A DNA stretch of 64,000 bases. Origin: Hymenobacter psoromatis (GTDB lineage Bacteria; Bacteroidota; Bacteroidia; Cytophagales; Hymenobacteraceae). Shown one piece after another: positions 7,657 through 16,182 of this stretch. The notes below the pieces were generated by a model that did not search any database, was not told the DNA's origin, and saw only the letters and a list, made by a program, of their open reading frames with translations. Location: NCBI RefSeq assembly GCF_020012125.1, contig NZ_JAIFAG010000001.1:744001-808000 (forward strand). Direction: 5' to 3'. How positions within the stretch are numbered: position 1 is the stretch's first letter; every line of letters begins with the position of its first letter. Both the position numbers and the translations under genes were made by a program.

Positions 7657-8694
7657 ATGACCCCTACTTCTTCCGATTTGCCCATTGTCACGGGTTTGCT
7701 GGCCTACGGCATGTCCGGCAAGGTATTTCACGCTCCCTTTCTGGCGCTGCACCCCGGCTTCGAGCTGCGGGCAGTGGCCGAGCGCCACGAGCAGCGCATG
7801 GTCGCCGACTACCCTGGCATCATTTCCTGCCCCAGCACCGAGGCACTGCTCACCGACCCGGCCATTGAGCTGGTGGTGGTGAATACGCCCAACGATACCC
7901 ACTACGACCTCAGCCGCCAGGCGCTGCTGGCCGGCAAGCACGTGCTGCTAGAAAAGCCAGTGGCTACCACCGTGGCCCAGTGGCACGAGCTAACCGCCCT
8001 GGCCCGGCAGCAGGGGCGCCGGCTGCTGGCCTATCAAAACCGGCGCTGGGATACCGACTTCGGCGCCGTGCGCCGGGTAGTGGAAAGCGGGCAGCTGGGC
8101 CGCCTCATCGAGGTGCACTTTCGCTATGACCGTTACCGGCCGGCCATCGGGCCCAAGGTATTTAAGGAAACCGACCGGCCGGGGGCGGGCCTGCTCTTCG
8201 ACTTGGGGCCACACCTCGTGGACCAGGCCATCAGCTTGTTTGGTAAGCCGTTGTCGTTTGAGAAAACGCTCGGCCGCCATCGCTACGGCACGCAGGTACC
8301 CGATTATTTTGCCATCCAGCTGCACTACCCCCACGACCTGAACGTGTGGCTGACCGCCGGCATGCTCGTGGCCGACCCCGGCCCCGCCTTCGTGTTGCAC
8401 GGTACCCTGGGCAGCTACCGCAAGGACCGCACCGACCCGCAGGAAGCCCAGCTGCTGGCCGGCATCAAGCCCGACAACCCCGCCTACGGCCACGAGCGCG
8501 TGGCCGACCAGCCCGGCCGCCTCGTGCTCGCCGACCCCGCGGGCCACAACCACTTGCTACCCCCCTTGGCCGACGTGGCCGCGCCCAGCAGCTACCTCGG
8601 GCTGTTTGAGGCTGTGTACCAGGCCATCCGCCACGGCCAGCCCTACCCCATCACCGATGAGGAGCTGGAGTGGCAATTGGAGGTAATAGCGTGA
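7657..8694 (+). CDS. Gfo/Idh/MocA family oxidoreductase
   Basis: A 345-aa NAD(P)-dependent dehydrogenase. The N-terminal Rossmann part begins LPIVTGLLAYGMSGKVFHAPF (G-x-G-x-S-G-type loop), then NTPNDTHYD and the family hallmark KHVLLEKPVATT at about 95-106, whose EKP lysine is catalytic. The C-terminal part carries GGLLFDLGPHLVDQ-like sequence (GAGLLFDLGPHLVDQA), typical of the YdhH/YhhX-like subgroup. Start ATG 7657 lies 29 bp after hom; the longer frame overlaps hom and is rejected. The substrate (sugar or inositol derivative) cannot be told. It may be co-transcribed with hom and so indirectly under the riboswitch. Confidence 0.85.
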   Translation: MTPTSSDLPIVTGLLAYGMSGKVFHAPFLALHPGFELRAVAERHEQRMVADYPGIISCPSTEALLTDPAIELVVVNTPNDTHYDLSRQALLAGKHVLLEKPVATTVAQWHELTALARQQGRRLLAYQNRRWDTDFGAVRRVVESGQLGRLIEVHFRYDRYRPAIGPKVFKETDRPGAGLLFDLGPHLVDQAISLFGKPLSFEKTLGRHRYGTQVPDYFAIQLHYPHDLNVWLTAGMLVADPGPAFVLHGTLGSYRKDRTDPQEAQLLAGIKPDNPAYGHERVADQPGRLVLADPAGHNHLLPPLADVAAPSSYLGLFEAVYQAIRHGQPYPITDEELEWQLEVIA

Positions 8695-8702
8695 TGAGGG
8701 CG

Positions 8703-8820
8703 TAGGGAAAGAACGTCATGCTGATGAAGGAAGCAGCTCACCCGCGTAAGTAATCAATGCCGTTTGAGGTTAGTTACGCGGGCGAGCTGCTTCCTTCGTC
8801 AGCATGACGTTCTTTCCCTA
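8703..8820. repeat. Long intergenic palindrome (GTCATGC family), 47-bp arms
   Basis: TAGGGAAAGAACGTCATGCT... at 8703-8749 is repeated almost perfectly as an inverted copy at 8774-8820, with a 24-bp loop. The inner arm reads GAAGGAAGCAGCT. It belongs to the same family as palindromes at 19127, 21369, 38874 and 38970. Its right arm encodes the C-terminus of the GNAT gene that follows on the minus strand. Confidence 0.9.
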
Positions 8821-9079
8821 CTCCCTGCTCCCTATTTTTTTGCACATAAGCCTGCATAAATTCGCAGCTGGTGCGTACACGCAAGTGCTGCTGACGGGCG
8901 TAGGCCAGGCCGGCCTGGGCCAGCTGCTCGGCTAGGCCCTGGCCGCGCTGCGCCTCGGGTACGAAGGTGTGCACGAAGTCAATAACGCCCGGCTCGGGCA
9001 GGGTATACACCAACTCGGCCGGCTGGGCGGCGGGGCCGCTGGTGAAGCGGTTACCCGCCGCATCGTGTTGAATAGCCAT
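8774..9079 (-). CDS. Small GNAT-fold N-acetyltransferase (YjdJ type)
   Basis: A 101-aa single-domain acetyltransferase of the short COG2388 kind. The acetyl-CoA loop is seen as FVPEAQRGQGLAEQLAQAGL (R-G-Q-G-L-A pattern) at about 41-60, preceded by the beta strand GVIDFVHTFV and followed by YARQQHLRVRTSCEFMQAYVQ, where family members have a conserved Cys-containing strand. ATG at 9079. The last 14 residues (GKERHADEGSSSPA) are translated from the inverted repeat at 8774-8820 and do not resemble the family. The original stop has probably been replaced by the repeat. Confidence 0.8.
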   Translation of the reverse strand: MAIQHDAAGNRFTSGPAAQPAELVYTLPEPGVIDFVHTFVPEAQRGQGLAEQLAQAGLAYARQQHLRVRTSCEFMQAYVQKNREQGVGKERHADEGSSSPA

Positions 9080-9245
9080 TAAGGAGGGGGGTAGGGGGCC
9101 GTGAGCGGGCCCGATGGAACGCCGCTTTACGGCGATGCCGCAAAAAACGCGCCCCCAACCCGGAGAATCAGCAACGCGAACCGGCCAAATGCAGTAAACA
9201 GGCAGCTAGCCGCTGGCTGACTTTCCCACCGACCTTTTTCTTCCC

Positions 9246-9728
9246 ATGAGCACTTCCCCTGCCTCCGATTCGGCCGACCGCGACCAGCGGCCCGCCGGCC
9301 AACAGGACCGCGCCGCCACCGCCCACCTCAACCCCGACGAGCAAGTTACCCAGGCCGAGGCGGGCACCCCGGCCTACGGCGATTTTGGCAAGCCCAACGA
9401 AACGGAACCTGCCACGCCCCCAGCCAGTAATGACGGTAGCAACGATAACCCCGACGAATTCAGCGAGCTTCGTAAGCCTGCTACTCCACCCACGGCTTCC
9501 CAAAACCCCGGCTACCAGCCCAACGGCGAGCCCGATGCGCCCAGCGCCGGCCCCCAGCGCGGCCACGCTAAGCAAAATGAGGACCCCGAGTCAGTAGTAG
9601 CTGCGAAGGATGCCGATGCCGACGTGCAGCGCACTGCTTGGGCCGACGATGACCGCCGCTACGCCGGGGGTAAGCCCCACGCTACCTGGCAAGAAGTAAA
9701 CGACCAGGAACACCCTAATAAAGACTAA
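9246..9728 (+). CDS. Intrinsically disordered hydrophilic protein
   Basis: A 160-residue protein starting MSTSPASDSADRDQRPAG, rich in D, E, N, P, A and Q with no hydrophobic segment. The composition predicts disorder, as in hydrophilin/stress-related proteins. It is followed after 5 bp by a second gene of the same style (9734-10081), so the two form an operon ending at the hairpin at 10103. No domain is recognised. Codon usage is GC-rich like the core, so it is likely a resident gene. Function unknown. Confidence 0.7.
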   Translation: MSTSPASDSADRDQRPAGQQDRAATAHLNPDEQVTQAEAGTPAYGDFGKPNETEPATPPASNDGSNDNPDEFSELRKPATPPTASQNPGYQPNGEPDAPSAGPQRGHAKQNEDPESVVAAKDADADVQRTAWADDDRRYAGGKPHATWQEVNDQEHPNKD

Positions 9729-9733
9729 TTCGT

Positions 9734-10081
9734 ATGGCCTCTATCCCGCAAGTAGCCCCCGGCAACGACCTCAATGGTAAAGCCGCCGCTCAACCCAAAA
9801 ATGAAGACTCAAAAGACGCGCGTACCGCCACCGAAAAGGAATCGGACATCTTCCTGAACCGCGAAACGGCCGGTCAGGTTTTCGACGACAACAGCGGCCA
9901 GCAAATGGCCGACATGATGGACGATTCGATGCGCTCTGATATGCAGGCCCCGATGGGCCCCGCACCCGCTTCGGCCGAAAACATGCCCGACGAGCTATCG
10001 AATCCCAGCGAAGCTAGCTTCACGCTTCCCGAAACGCAGCACCAGGGCAAAACCCTGACTGCAGAAGGCGACGCGGAATAG
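9734..10081 (+). CDS. Second disordered hydrophilic protein of the pair
   Basis: 115 residues (MASIPQVAPGNDLNGK start), polar and acidic, with a slightly more ordered centre (DIFLNRETAGQVFDDNSGQQMADMM) and a PAPASAENMPDELSNPSE tail. It lies 5 bp after the first disordered gene and ahead of a strong terminator. No family recognised. The pairing suggests a shared role, possibly stress protection, but that is only inferred from composition. Confidence 0.7.
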   Translation: MASIPQVAPGNDLNGKAAAQPKNEDSKDARTATEKESDIFLNRETAGQVFDDNSGQQMADMMDDSMRSDMQAPMGPAPASAENMPDELSNPSEASFTLPETQHQGKTLTAEGDAE

Positions 10082-10102
10082 CCTCCGCTAAGTTATACGA
10101 AG

Positions 10103-10133
10103 AGCCCGTGGCCAATTGGCCACGGGTTTTTTT
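10103..10133 (+). terminator. Intrinsic terminator
   Basis: AGCCCGTGGCC / GGCCACGGG stem around AATT followed by seven T. It ends the two-gene unit 9246-10081. Confidence 0.9.
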
Positions 10134-10194
10134 GTGCATTTTGGCTTCGGCCGGCATCGGGGGGTAGGATAGTAAAAGCTGCCCGCTGTTGCTT

Positions 10195-10761
10195 ATGCTG
10201 GTTCCGCGCCGGGTGCGTCGTCGGTTGACTTGTTGGGACATGTTGCCGTCCGGCTGGTTTGCTGTTTGGTTTCTAATGCTATTGGGATTTTGTAAAGTAG
10301 GATTTCCAGAGCCTCCGGAATCGCCAGAAACAGGAATTTTATGGCCTACGCCAATTGGTGGTTCCTGTGATGGAGGAATGTTGCGGTTAACCTTACTCCC
10401 GCTCAACCCGGATTCTGCTGAGCGAAGGCAAATTGGAATACCCTACAAAACTCCAGCTGAGCTTGACACTATCCGGCCGTGGCACGAAGTCGAATTTACG
10501 GGCCGGGCCATTGACGATTTTATTGCTTTCGAGCGTGTTATTCAGTCCGTGAAAGCTGTTCAGTCCGATACCAGTCACGAAGGTGGCATTCGGATTCGCT
10601 TTCGGCGGCACGCTACGTTCAGCAGCCTGGTAGCAGCTTTGGATGTGATGGCCATTCTTAACTCAAAACGGTACTGGCTCGACACTAAACATAAACCGCT
10701 AACATTGTACGTCATAACTAATAAGCCTGAACACAACTTGGTGCAGCCAATATTTCTGTAA
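10195..10761 (+). CDS. Hypothetical protein with one N-terminal membrane segment or lipoprotein-like signal
   Basis: Up to 188 residues. Possible starts are ATG 10195 or ATG 10240 (MLPSGW); the N-terminus has a hydrophobic run (WFAVWFLMLLGFCKVGF) that could be a signal anchor, with a Cys at its end compatible with lipidation. The remainder is a mixed alpha/beta domain with a repeated arrangement of GGIRIRFRRHATFSSLVAALDVM and YWLDTKHKPLTLYVITN, faintly like ExbD-type periplasmic domains, but this is not strong enough to name. GC is somewhat lower than its neighbours. Confidence 0.55.
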   Translation: MLVPRRVRRRLTCWDMLPSGWFAVWFLMLLGFCKVGFPEPPESPETGILWPTPIGGSCDGGMLRLTLLPLNPDSAERRQIGIPYKTPAELDTIRPWHEVEFTGRAIDDFIAFERVIQSVKAVQSDTSHEGGIRIRFRRHATFSSLVAALDVMAILNSKRYWLDTKHKPLTLYVITNKPEHNLVQPIFL

Positions 10762-10795
10762 ATTTTGTTCGCAAATTGCTTATTATTAATATGTT

Positions 10796-11347
10796 ATGTC
10801 CGCCCTACCTCCTGCTCTGCGCCGCGCCCTACTCGACCTGCCGCAAAAAGAAAAAGACCAGCTCCTAACCCGCCTCGTGGCCCAGGACGCGGTGCTGACC
10901 GAGCAACTCGCCTACCGCCTGCTCGAAGGCCCCGAGGCGCTGGAAAACCGCCGCGCCACCCTGCGCCAGCAGGTGGACGACCCCGTGCGCGGGTTCCACC
11001 AAACGCCTAACGACCTGCTGGTTATCCTGCGGCAGCTGCAGGCGCGGCTAGCCTACCACACCCGCATCACGGAGGATGCCTTTGGCGAAGTGGAGCTGAG
11101 CCTGCGGCTGCTGGCCAACGTGCTACGCCACCAGCCGGCGCTGGTGGCGCGGCTGCACGGCCCTACCCAGCCGCTGCTTCAGCACCTGGTGCGCCGTACC
11201 CAGGAAACTCTGCGGCAAGCCGAAAAGCTGCACCCCGACTACCACCTGGAGCTAGCTGAAATAGCCCAGGCCGTGTTGGCGGGTTTGTTTACCAGCGGGG
11301 CGGCTCCGCTGGCCCGCGAAGCTGGCTTACCCGCCAGCTGGGAGTAG
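10796..11347 (+). CDS. All-helical hypothetical protein
   Basis: 183 residues beginning MSALPPALRRALLDLPQKEKD. Rich in Leu, Arg, Gln and Ala and without hydrophobic membrane runs, so a soluble helical bundle. The N-terminal 55 residues look like the small 'LPxxEKDxLLxRLVxxD' helical unit seen in several Bacteroidota proteins of unknown function. It stands alone, with 34 bp from the previous gene and a hairpin at 11459 downstream. No function can be assigned. Confidence 0.65.
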   Translation: MSALPPALRRALLDLPQKEKDQLLTRLVAQDAVLTEQLAYRLLEGPEALENRRATLRQQVDDPVRGFHQTPNDLLVILRQLQARLAYHTRITEDAFGEVELSLRLLANVLRHQPALVARLHGPTQPLLQHLVRRTQETLRQAEKLHPDYHLELAEIAQAVLAGLFTSGAAPLAREAGLPASWE

Positions 11348-11458
11348 GGCCAGTAACGCTGTTAGGGGATGAAGTGCCCGCAGTACGAGACCGCAGAGCG
11401 GGGGTAGGACTGACGCGGTCGCGAAAAAAGCAGTGAGGCAAACTGCAACTTTCAGCCG

Positions 11459-11491
11459 GCAAAAATATGGCCTGAAAGGCCGGATTTTTGC
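11459..11491. terminator. Terminator-like hairpin
   Basis: GCAAAAATATGGCCT / AGGCCGGATTTTTGC, loop GAA, with A-rich left and T-rich right arms. It lies in the 226-bp gap between 11347 and 11574, about 80 bp ahead of the subtilase start. Confidence 0.65.
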
Positions 11492-11573
11492 GACGCGAAT
11501 AGGCAGTTTCTTCGTGGGTAAGCGGCCGCCGCGATTTACCTTTACCAGGATTTATTCATCGTTCAATTAGTTT

Positions 11574-14390
11574 ATGAAATTATCCTTTACGCTCTTATTG
11601 CTAAGCCTTCTGCTAGAGTTTAATTCGGCCGGGGCGCAGGCTCCGCCTACTCGGCCGGGCTTGCTGGTAGTGAAGCTGCGCGCCGGGGCCGGCGCGCCGG
11701 CCGCCGAGCTGCCTGCCCTGCAAGCTGCGCTGCAAACTCTGCGCGCCACCAGCCTTACTCAAAAATTTCCGCGCAGCCTGGCCCCGAGCCCCGAGCAGCC
11801 CGCGGCGGTGGACCTGCGCCGGGTATTTGAGCTGAGCGTGCCGCCGGAAGTATCGCTGGCCAAGGCCCGCGCCGTGCTGCTGGCCACTGGCGTGGTGGAA
11901 TACGTGGAGCCGCTGTACGTGCGTCAGCCACTGTATTTACCCAACGACCCGCTGGCCGACTCCACGGCTGGCAAGCAGTATTACCTGCGCCTGACGCAGG
12001 CCTACCGCGCCTGGGACTTTATGAAGGGCGACACCAGCGTGGTAATCGGGATGACGGACACGGGCATTCGCTTCACCCACGAGGACCTGCGCCGGCAGGT
12101 AAAGTACAATTATGTCGACCCTATCAACGGAATTGATGACGACGGCGACGGCTACATTGATAACTTCTACGGCTGGGACTTTTCTAATAATAACAACGAC
12201 CCGCGCGCCAACGACGATAACGCGGTGCACGGCACCGAAACGTCGGGTGTGGCGGCGGGGCAGGCCGATAATGGCTTGGGAATAGCGGGGGTAGGGTTTA
12301 ACACCAAGTTCCTACCCCTGCAAATATTTCCGGGCACCACAACCGGAGCCTTTGCGGGCTTCGAGGCCATTGTGTACGCCGCCGACCACGGCTGCCGGGT
12401 CATTAACATGTCGTGGGGCGGGGCGGGCGGCTACTCGCGCTTCGAGCAGGACGTGTGCACCTACGCGGCCGTGAACCGCGACGTGGTGCTGGTGGCGGCG
12501 GCCGGCAACACCCCCGCTGACCTGCTGTTCTACCCCGCTTCTTACGACCACGTGCTATCCATAACGGCCACCGACGCGGCCGATGCCAAAGCCGGCTTTT
12601 CGACTTACAGCCACCGCGTGGACCTGGCGGCACCGGGCGTAGCTATTATCTCGGCTCTGGGCTCGAAGAACGGGAGCGTAGATGCCGACTATAATTACAA
12701 CACCGGCACCTCGCTGGCTGCGCCGCAGGTAACGGGCGCGGCGGCGCTGGTGCGGGCCCACTTTCCGCAGCTTAATGCCGAGCAGGTGCAAGCGCAAATT
12801 CGCCAAGCCGCCGATACCAGCATGTACCAGGTGCCGGCCAACGCCGCCTACCGGGGCTACCTGGGCACCGGCCGTCTGAACGTGGCGCGGGCTGTGGCGG
12901 CGCTAACCCAGCGCGAGGCCCGTATCGTGAGCAGCACCATTGCCCCGGCCCGGCCCTCGGGCTACGCGCCCGGCGACACGCTGCGGCTGGCCGTGCAGGT
13001 GCGCAACCTGCTGGGGCCGGTGGCCGGGCTGAGCGTGCGGCTCATCTCGCTCTCGCCCTACCTCACGGTGCGGGCGGGCAGCTTCGCGGTGGGCAGCCTG
13101 GCTACCCTGGCCGAAGCTACCAACGAGGCCGCGCCCTTCCGGCTGGCCGTGGCGGCGGGTGGCATCCCGGTGAATACCAAGGCTACCCTGCGCTACGACC
13201 TGGCCGGCGAGGCCGGCTACCGCTCCACCCAATACCTGGAGCTGCTGCTCAACCCCGACTACGTGCAGCTCAATGTCGGCGACCTCAGCCTGAGCCTGAC
13301 CGGCCGGGGCAATTTGGGCTACGATGATATCACGGCCACCGTGGGCCAGGGTGTGAGCTACCGCGCCAGCACGCCGCTGCTGAGCGAGGGCGGCCTGCTG
13401 CTGGCTACTACCCCCACCCGCGTGGCCGACCACCTGCGCAGCACCACCGGCGCGGCCCGGCAGTCATTTTTTGAGCTGATGCAGGTGGCGCGGATGGCGC
13501 CCGGCCCCCGCGCCGACCAGGAGGCCCGCGGCACGTTCCGCGACTCGCTACCCGACCCGCAGCGCCCGCGCTCGGTGGGCGTGCGGGTGCGCCAGCGCGG
13601 CCAGAGCTGGGCCGCGCCCGCCGCACTTCGCGATGTTATCCTGCTCGATTATAGCTTGCTAAACCTGACCGCCGACACGCTTAAGCCCCTCTACGCGGGT
13701 ATTTTTACCGATTGGGACCTGCCCGGCACGCCCGGCCGCAACGTGGCCCGCTGGGATTCCGTGAACCGCGTGAGCTACGCCTACGACCCCCTCGACCCGC
13801 GCGTGTACGCGGGGGTGCAGGTGCTGGGGCCGCGCCCGGCTGGGGTTTATGCCATCGATAATAACGCCCCGGCCGGCACGCCCATCTACTTTGGCGATGG
13901 CTTTAGCCCAGCTGAAAAGTTTCTGGCCTTGAGCGGCGGCTTTAACCGGGCGCACCGCGAGGCGGGTGCCGCGGCCACGGGCACCGACGTGTCGCAGGTA
14001 GTGAGTATGCTGGTGCCACGCCTGGCCCCCGGTGACTCCACCACCGTCGCGTTTGCGGTGCTGGCCGCCCCCTCGCTGGCCGAGCTGCAAGGCGCCGCCC
14101 AGGCTGCCCTCGCCGCCTACCAGCAAGTATTAGCCACAGCCCGCCCGGCCGCGCCGCCCGGCTGGCAATGTTATCCCAACCCGGCGCAGAGCCAGCTACA
14201 AGTACGAATGCCCGCCAGCGTCGGTGCGGCCACCGTGCAAGTATTTGATAGCCAGGGCCGACTGGCCGCCCAAGCTGCGCTGCCAACTGGGGGTGGCCCC
14301 GTGGCGCTGGCCGCCCTACCCCCCGGCCTCTATGTGGTGCGGGTGCTGGCAGCTGCTGGCAGCTGGACGCAGCGCATCAGCCACGAGTAG
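11574..14390 (+). CDS. Secreted S8 (subtilisin-like) serine peptidase with T9SS sorting domain
   Basis: 938 residues. A signal peptide (MKLSFTLLLLSLLLEFNSAGAQA) and an N-terminal propeptide precede the subtilase catalytic domain at about 150-450, with all three catalytic residues in family motifs: Asp in GMTDTGIRF, His in VHGTETSGVAAG and Ser in GTSLAAPQVTGAAAL. A beta-rich region follows to about 860. The last 75 residues (CYPNPAQSQLQVRMP start, ending TQRISHE) form a type A T9SS C-terminal domain, which directs export through the outer membrane and surface attachment or release. A calcium-binding-like GIDDDGDGYIDNF stretch lies near the Asp motif. Monocistronic, with a strong terminator at 14441. 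Confidence 0.93.
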   Translation: MKLSFTLLLLSLLLEFNSAGAQAPPTRPGLLVVKLRAGAGAPAAELPALQAALQTLRATSLTQKFPRSLAPSPEQPAAVDLRRVFELSVPPEVSLAKARAVLLATGVVEYVEPLYVRQPLYLPNDPLADSTAGKQYYLRLTQAYRAWDFMKGDTSVVIGMTDTGIRFTHEDLRRQVKYNYVDPINGIDDDGDGYIDNFYGWDFSNNNNDPRANDDNAVHGTETSGVAAGQADNGLGIAGVGFNTKFLPLQIFPGTTTGAFAGFEAIVYAADHGCRVINMSWGGAGGYSRFEQDVCTYAAVNRDVVLVAAAGNTPADLLFYPASYDHVLSITATDAADAKAGFSTYSHRVDLAAPGVAIISALGSKNGSVDADYNYNTGTSLAAPQVTGAAALVRAHFPQLNAEQVQAQIRQAADTSMYQVPANAAYRGYLGTGRLNVARAVAALTQREARIVSSTIAPARPSGYAPGDTLRLAVQVRNLLGPVAGLSVRLISLSPYLTVRAGSFAVGSLATLAEATNEAAPFRLAVAAGGIPVNTKATLRYDLAGEAGYRSTQYLELLLNPDYVQLNVGDLSLSLTGRGNLGYDDITATVGQGVSYRASTPLLSEGGLLLATTPTRVADHLRSTTGAARQSFFELMQVARMAPGPRADQEARGTFRDSLPDPQRPRSVGVRVRQRGQSWAAPAALRDVILLDYSLLNLTADTLKPLYAGIFTDWDLPGTPGRNVARWDSVNRVSYAYDPLDPRVYAGVQVLGPRPAGVYAIDNNAPAGTPIYFGDGFSPAEKFLALSGGFNRAHREAGAAATGTDVSQVVSMLVPRLAPGDSTTVAFAVLAAPSLAELQGAAQAALAAYQQVLATARPAAPPGWQCYPNPAQSQLQVRMPASVGAATVQVFDSQGRLAAQAALPTGGGPVALAALPPGLYVVRVLAAAGSWTQRISHE

Positions 14391-14440
14391 CGCTTGCCAA
14401 CTACTACTACAAACTGCTAGAAAGACCACACGACCAGCAC

Positions 14441-14475
14441 AAAAAAAGGACCGGCTGCCAGCCGGTCCTTTTTTT
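14441..14475. terminator. Strong terminator
   Basis: AAAAAAAGGACCGGCTG / CAGCCGGTCCTTTTTTT palindrome; symmetrical A and T runs let it end the subtilase gene and possibly the opposing gene at 14522. Confidence 0.9.
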
Positions 14476-14521
14476 AATCCCTACCCCTGGCAACCTGGCC
14501 GAAGGGGTAGAAAGCAGTTTT

Positions 14522-14842
14522 TTACATGCTGCCCGACGATTGCATCTTCATTTTCTTGTCGCCTTGCATCGCCTTGCGGGCTTCCTTGCGCGACTCTTTG
14601 TAGTCTTTGCGCTCATTGGCGGTGCGGGGCTTGGTGGTGGCTTTCATGCGGTTGCCGGCCTGGTCGTAGCCTTTTACCTTCATCTTGCCGTCTTCGTCTA
14701 CTTTGGTCTTCACGGTCATGCCATCGGCGGTGGTGATGACTTTATCGCCGCCGTCTTTGGTCGTCGTGGTGGGGGTAGTCTGGGCCTGGGCGGCTAGCGT
14801 GAACAAGCTGAAAGCCAGGGCAGAAAGAAGGGTCTTTTTCAT
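14522..14842 (-). CDS. Small secreted basic protein
   Basis: 106 residues with a clear signal peptide (MKKTLLSALAFSLFTLAAQAQ), a Thr-rich linker, two short beta-like units (VITTADGMTVKTKVDEDGKMKVKGY) and a Lys/Arg/Glu-rich helical tail ending KKMKMQSSGSM. Typical of small periplasmic or outer-membrane-associated proteins of unknown role in Hymenobacter-like bacteria. The start is supported by the signal peptide. It shares the gap with a convergent terminator at 14441. Confidence 0.7.
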   Translation of the reverse strand: MKKTLLSALAFSLFTLAAQAQTTPTTTTKDGGDKVITTADGMTVKTKVDEDGKMKVKGYDQAGNRMKATTKPRTANERKDYKESRKEARKAMQGDKKMKMQSSGSM

Positions 14843-14909
14843 GGTTTTGGAAAGAAAAGTTACGCGGCCTATACGCGTCCCCCCGGCGCAAAGTTCATCA
14901 GCGGCGCAG

Positions 14910-15995
14910 CTAGGGCCGGCGGTTCACGGCGTTCAAGTCCTCGAATGCCTGCTTGAGGCGCGTCACGAAGGTCTTCTCGCCTTCACGCAGCCACACGCGC
15001 GGGTCGTAGTACTTTTTGTTGGGCGAGTCGGGGCCGGTAGGGTTACCAATCTGGCCCTTCAGGAAGCCCTCGTTCTTGACGTAGTACTTCTGAATGCCCT
15101 CCCAGAACGCCCACTGCAAGTCGGTGTCGATGTTCATCTTAATGGCTCCGTAGCCAATGGCCTCGCGGATTTCCTCCTGCGAAGAGCCCGAGCCGCCGTG
15201 AAATACGAAGTCAATCGGTAGGGCCTCCGTGATGTTGTGCTTCTGGCGCAGGTGCTCCTGCGAGTTGTGCAGAATCTTGGGTTGCAGCTTCACGTTGCCG
15301 GGCTTGTATACGCCGTGCACGTTGCCAAATGCCGCCGCGATGGTGAAGCGCGGGCTGATTTCGCGCAGCTGCTCGTAGGCGTAGGCTACTTCCTCGGGCT
15401 GGGTGTAGAGCTTGGAGCTGTCCACGTCCGAGTTGTCCACGCCGTCTTCCTCGCCGCCGGTCACGCCGAGCTCAATTTCCAGCGTCATGCCAATTTTGGC
15501 CATGCGCGCCAGGTATTCGCGGCAGATTTCAATGTTCTCCGCAATTGGCTCTTCCGACAAATCTAGCATGTGCGAGCTGTAGAGTGGCTGGCCGCGCTCG
15601 GCGTAGTATTTCTCGCCCGCATCGAGCAGGCCATCAATCCAGGGCAGCAGCTTTTTGGCGGCGTGGTCGGTATGTAGAATCACGGGCACGCCGTAGGCGG
15701 CGGCCATCAGGTGCACGTGGTGCGCCCCCGAAATGCCGCCCGCGATGCTAGCCTGCTGCTTATCATTGGGCAGGCCCTTACCCGCGAAAAACTGCGCGCC
15801 ACCGTTCGAGAACTGAATGATAACCGGCGAGTTGAGGTCGCGGGCCGTTTCGAGCACGGCGTTCACGGTGTCGGTGCCAGTCACGTTCACGGCGGGCAGG
15901 GCGTAGCCGTGGGTTTTGGCGTGTTGGAAGAGGGCCTGCACTTCGTCGCCGTGCAGTACGCCGGCGCGCAGGCCGGTCAGGGTGGAGTTTGCCAT
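14910..15995 (-). CDS. fbaA: Class II fructose-bisphosphate aldolase
   Basis: Zn-dependent aldolase (361 aa) that splits fructose-1,6-bisphosphate to DHAP and glyceraldehyde-3-phosphate in glycolysis and runs in reverse in gluconeogenesis. The start MANSTLTGLRAGVLHGDEV at ATG 15995 is preferred; the upstream extension from 16034 is Arg-rich and leader-like. Zn ligands and catalytic elements are visible as VILHTDHAAKKLLPW, EIELGVTGGEEDGVDN, AAFGNVHGVYKPGNVKL and FVFHGGSGSSQEEI, and the NIDTDLQWAFWEGI segment binds phosphate. The C-terminus RVWLREGEKTFVTRL is typical of the E. coli-type class IIA enzyme. Confidence 0.95.
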   Translation of the reverse strand: MANSTLTGLRAGVLHGDEVQALFQHAKTHGYALPAVNVTGTDTVNAVLETARDLNSPVIIQFSNGGAQFFAGKGLPNDKQQASIAGGISGAHHVHLMAAAYGVPVILHTDHAAKKLLPWIDGLLDAGEKYYAERGQPLYSSHMLDLSEEPIAENIEICREYLARMAKIGMTLEIELGVTGGEEDGVDNSDVDSSKLYTQPEEVAYAYEQLREISPRFTIAAAFGNVHGVYKPGNVKLQPKILHNSQEHLRQKHNITEALPIDFVFHGGSGSSQEEIREAIGYGAIKMNIDTDLQWAFWEGIQKYYVKNEGFLKGQIGNPTGPDSPNKKYYDPRVWLREGEKTFVTRLKQAFEDLNAVNRRP

Positions 15996-16182
15996 AAGTA
16001 AAAAGGCGCGGCGAAAGAGGCGGCGCACCTGCAAAGAAACATGGTAGGAGCGGTTTTAGATTTGCTGGCTGCCGGTTAGCGAACTGCCGACTGCGTAGGT
16101 ACTAGCAAAAGTTACTAGCCTCCCCCCATCACTTATTGACTTTTTTTAAGGCTTACCTCAATTTTCTAAAAATATGAAATAA

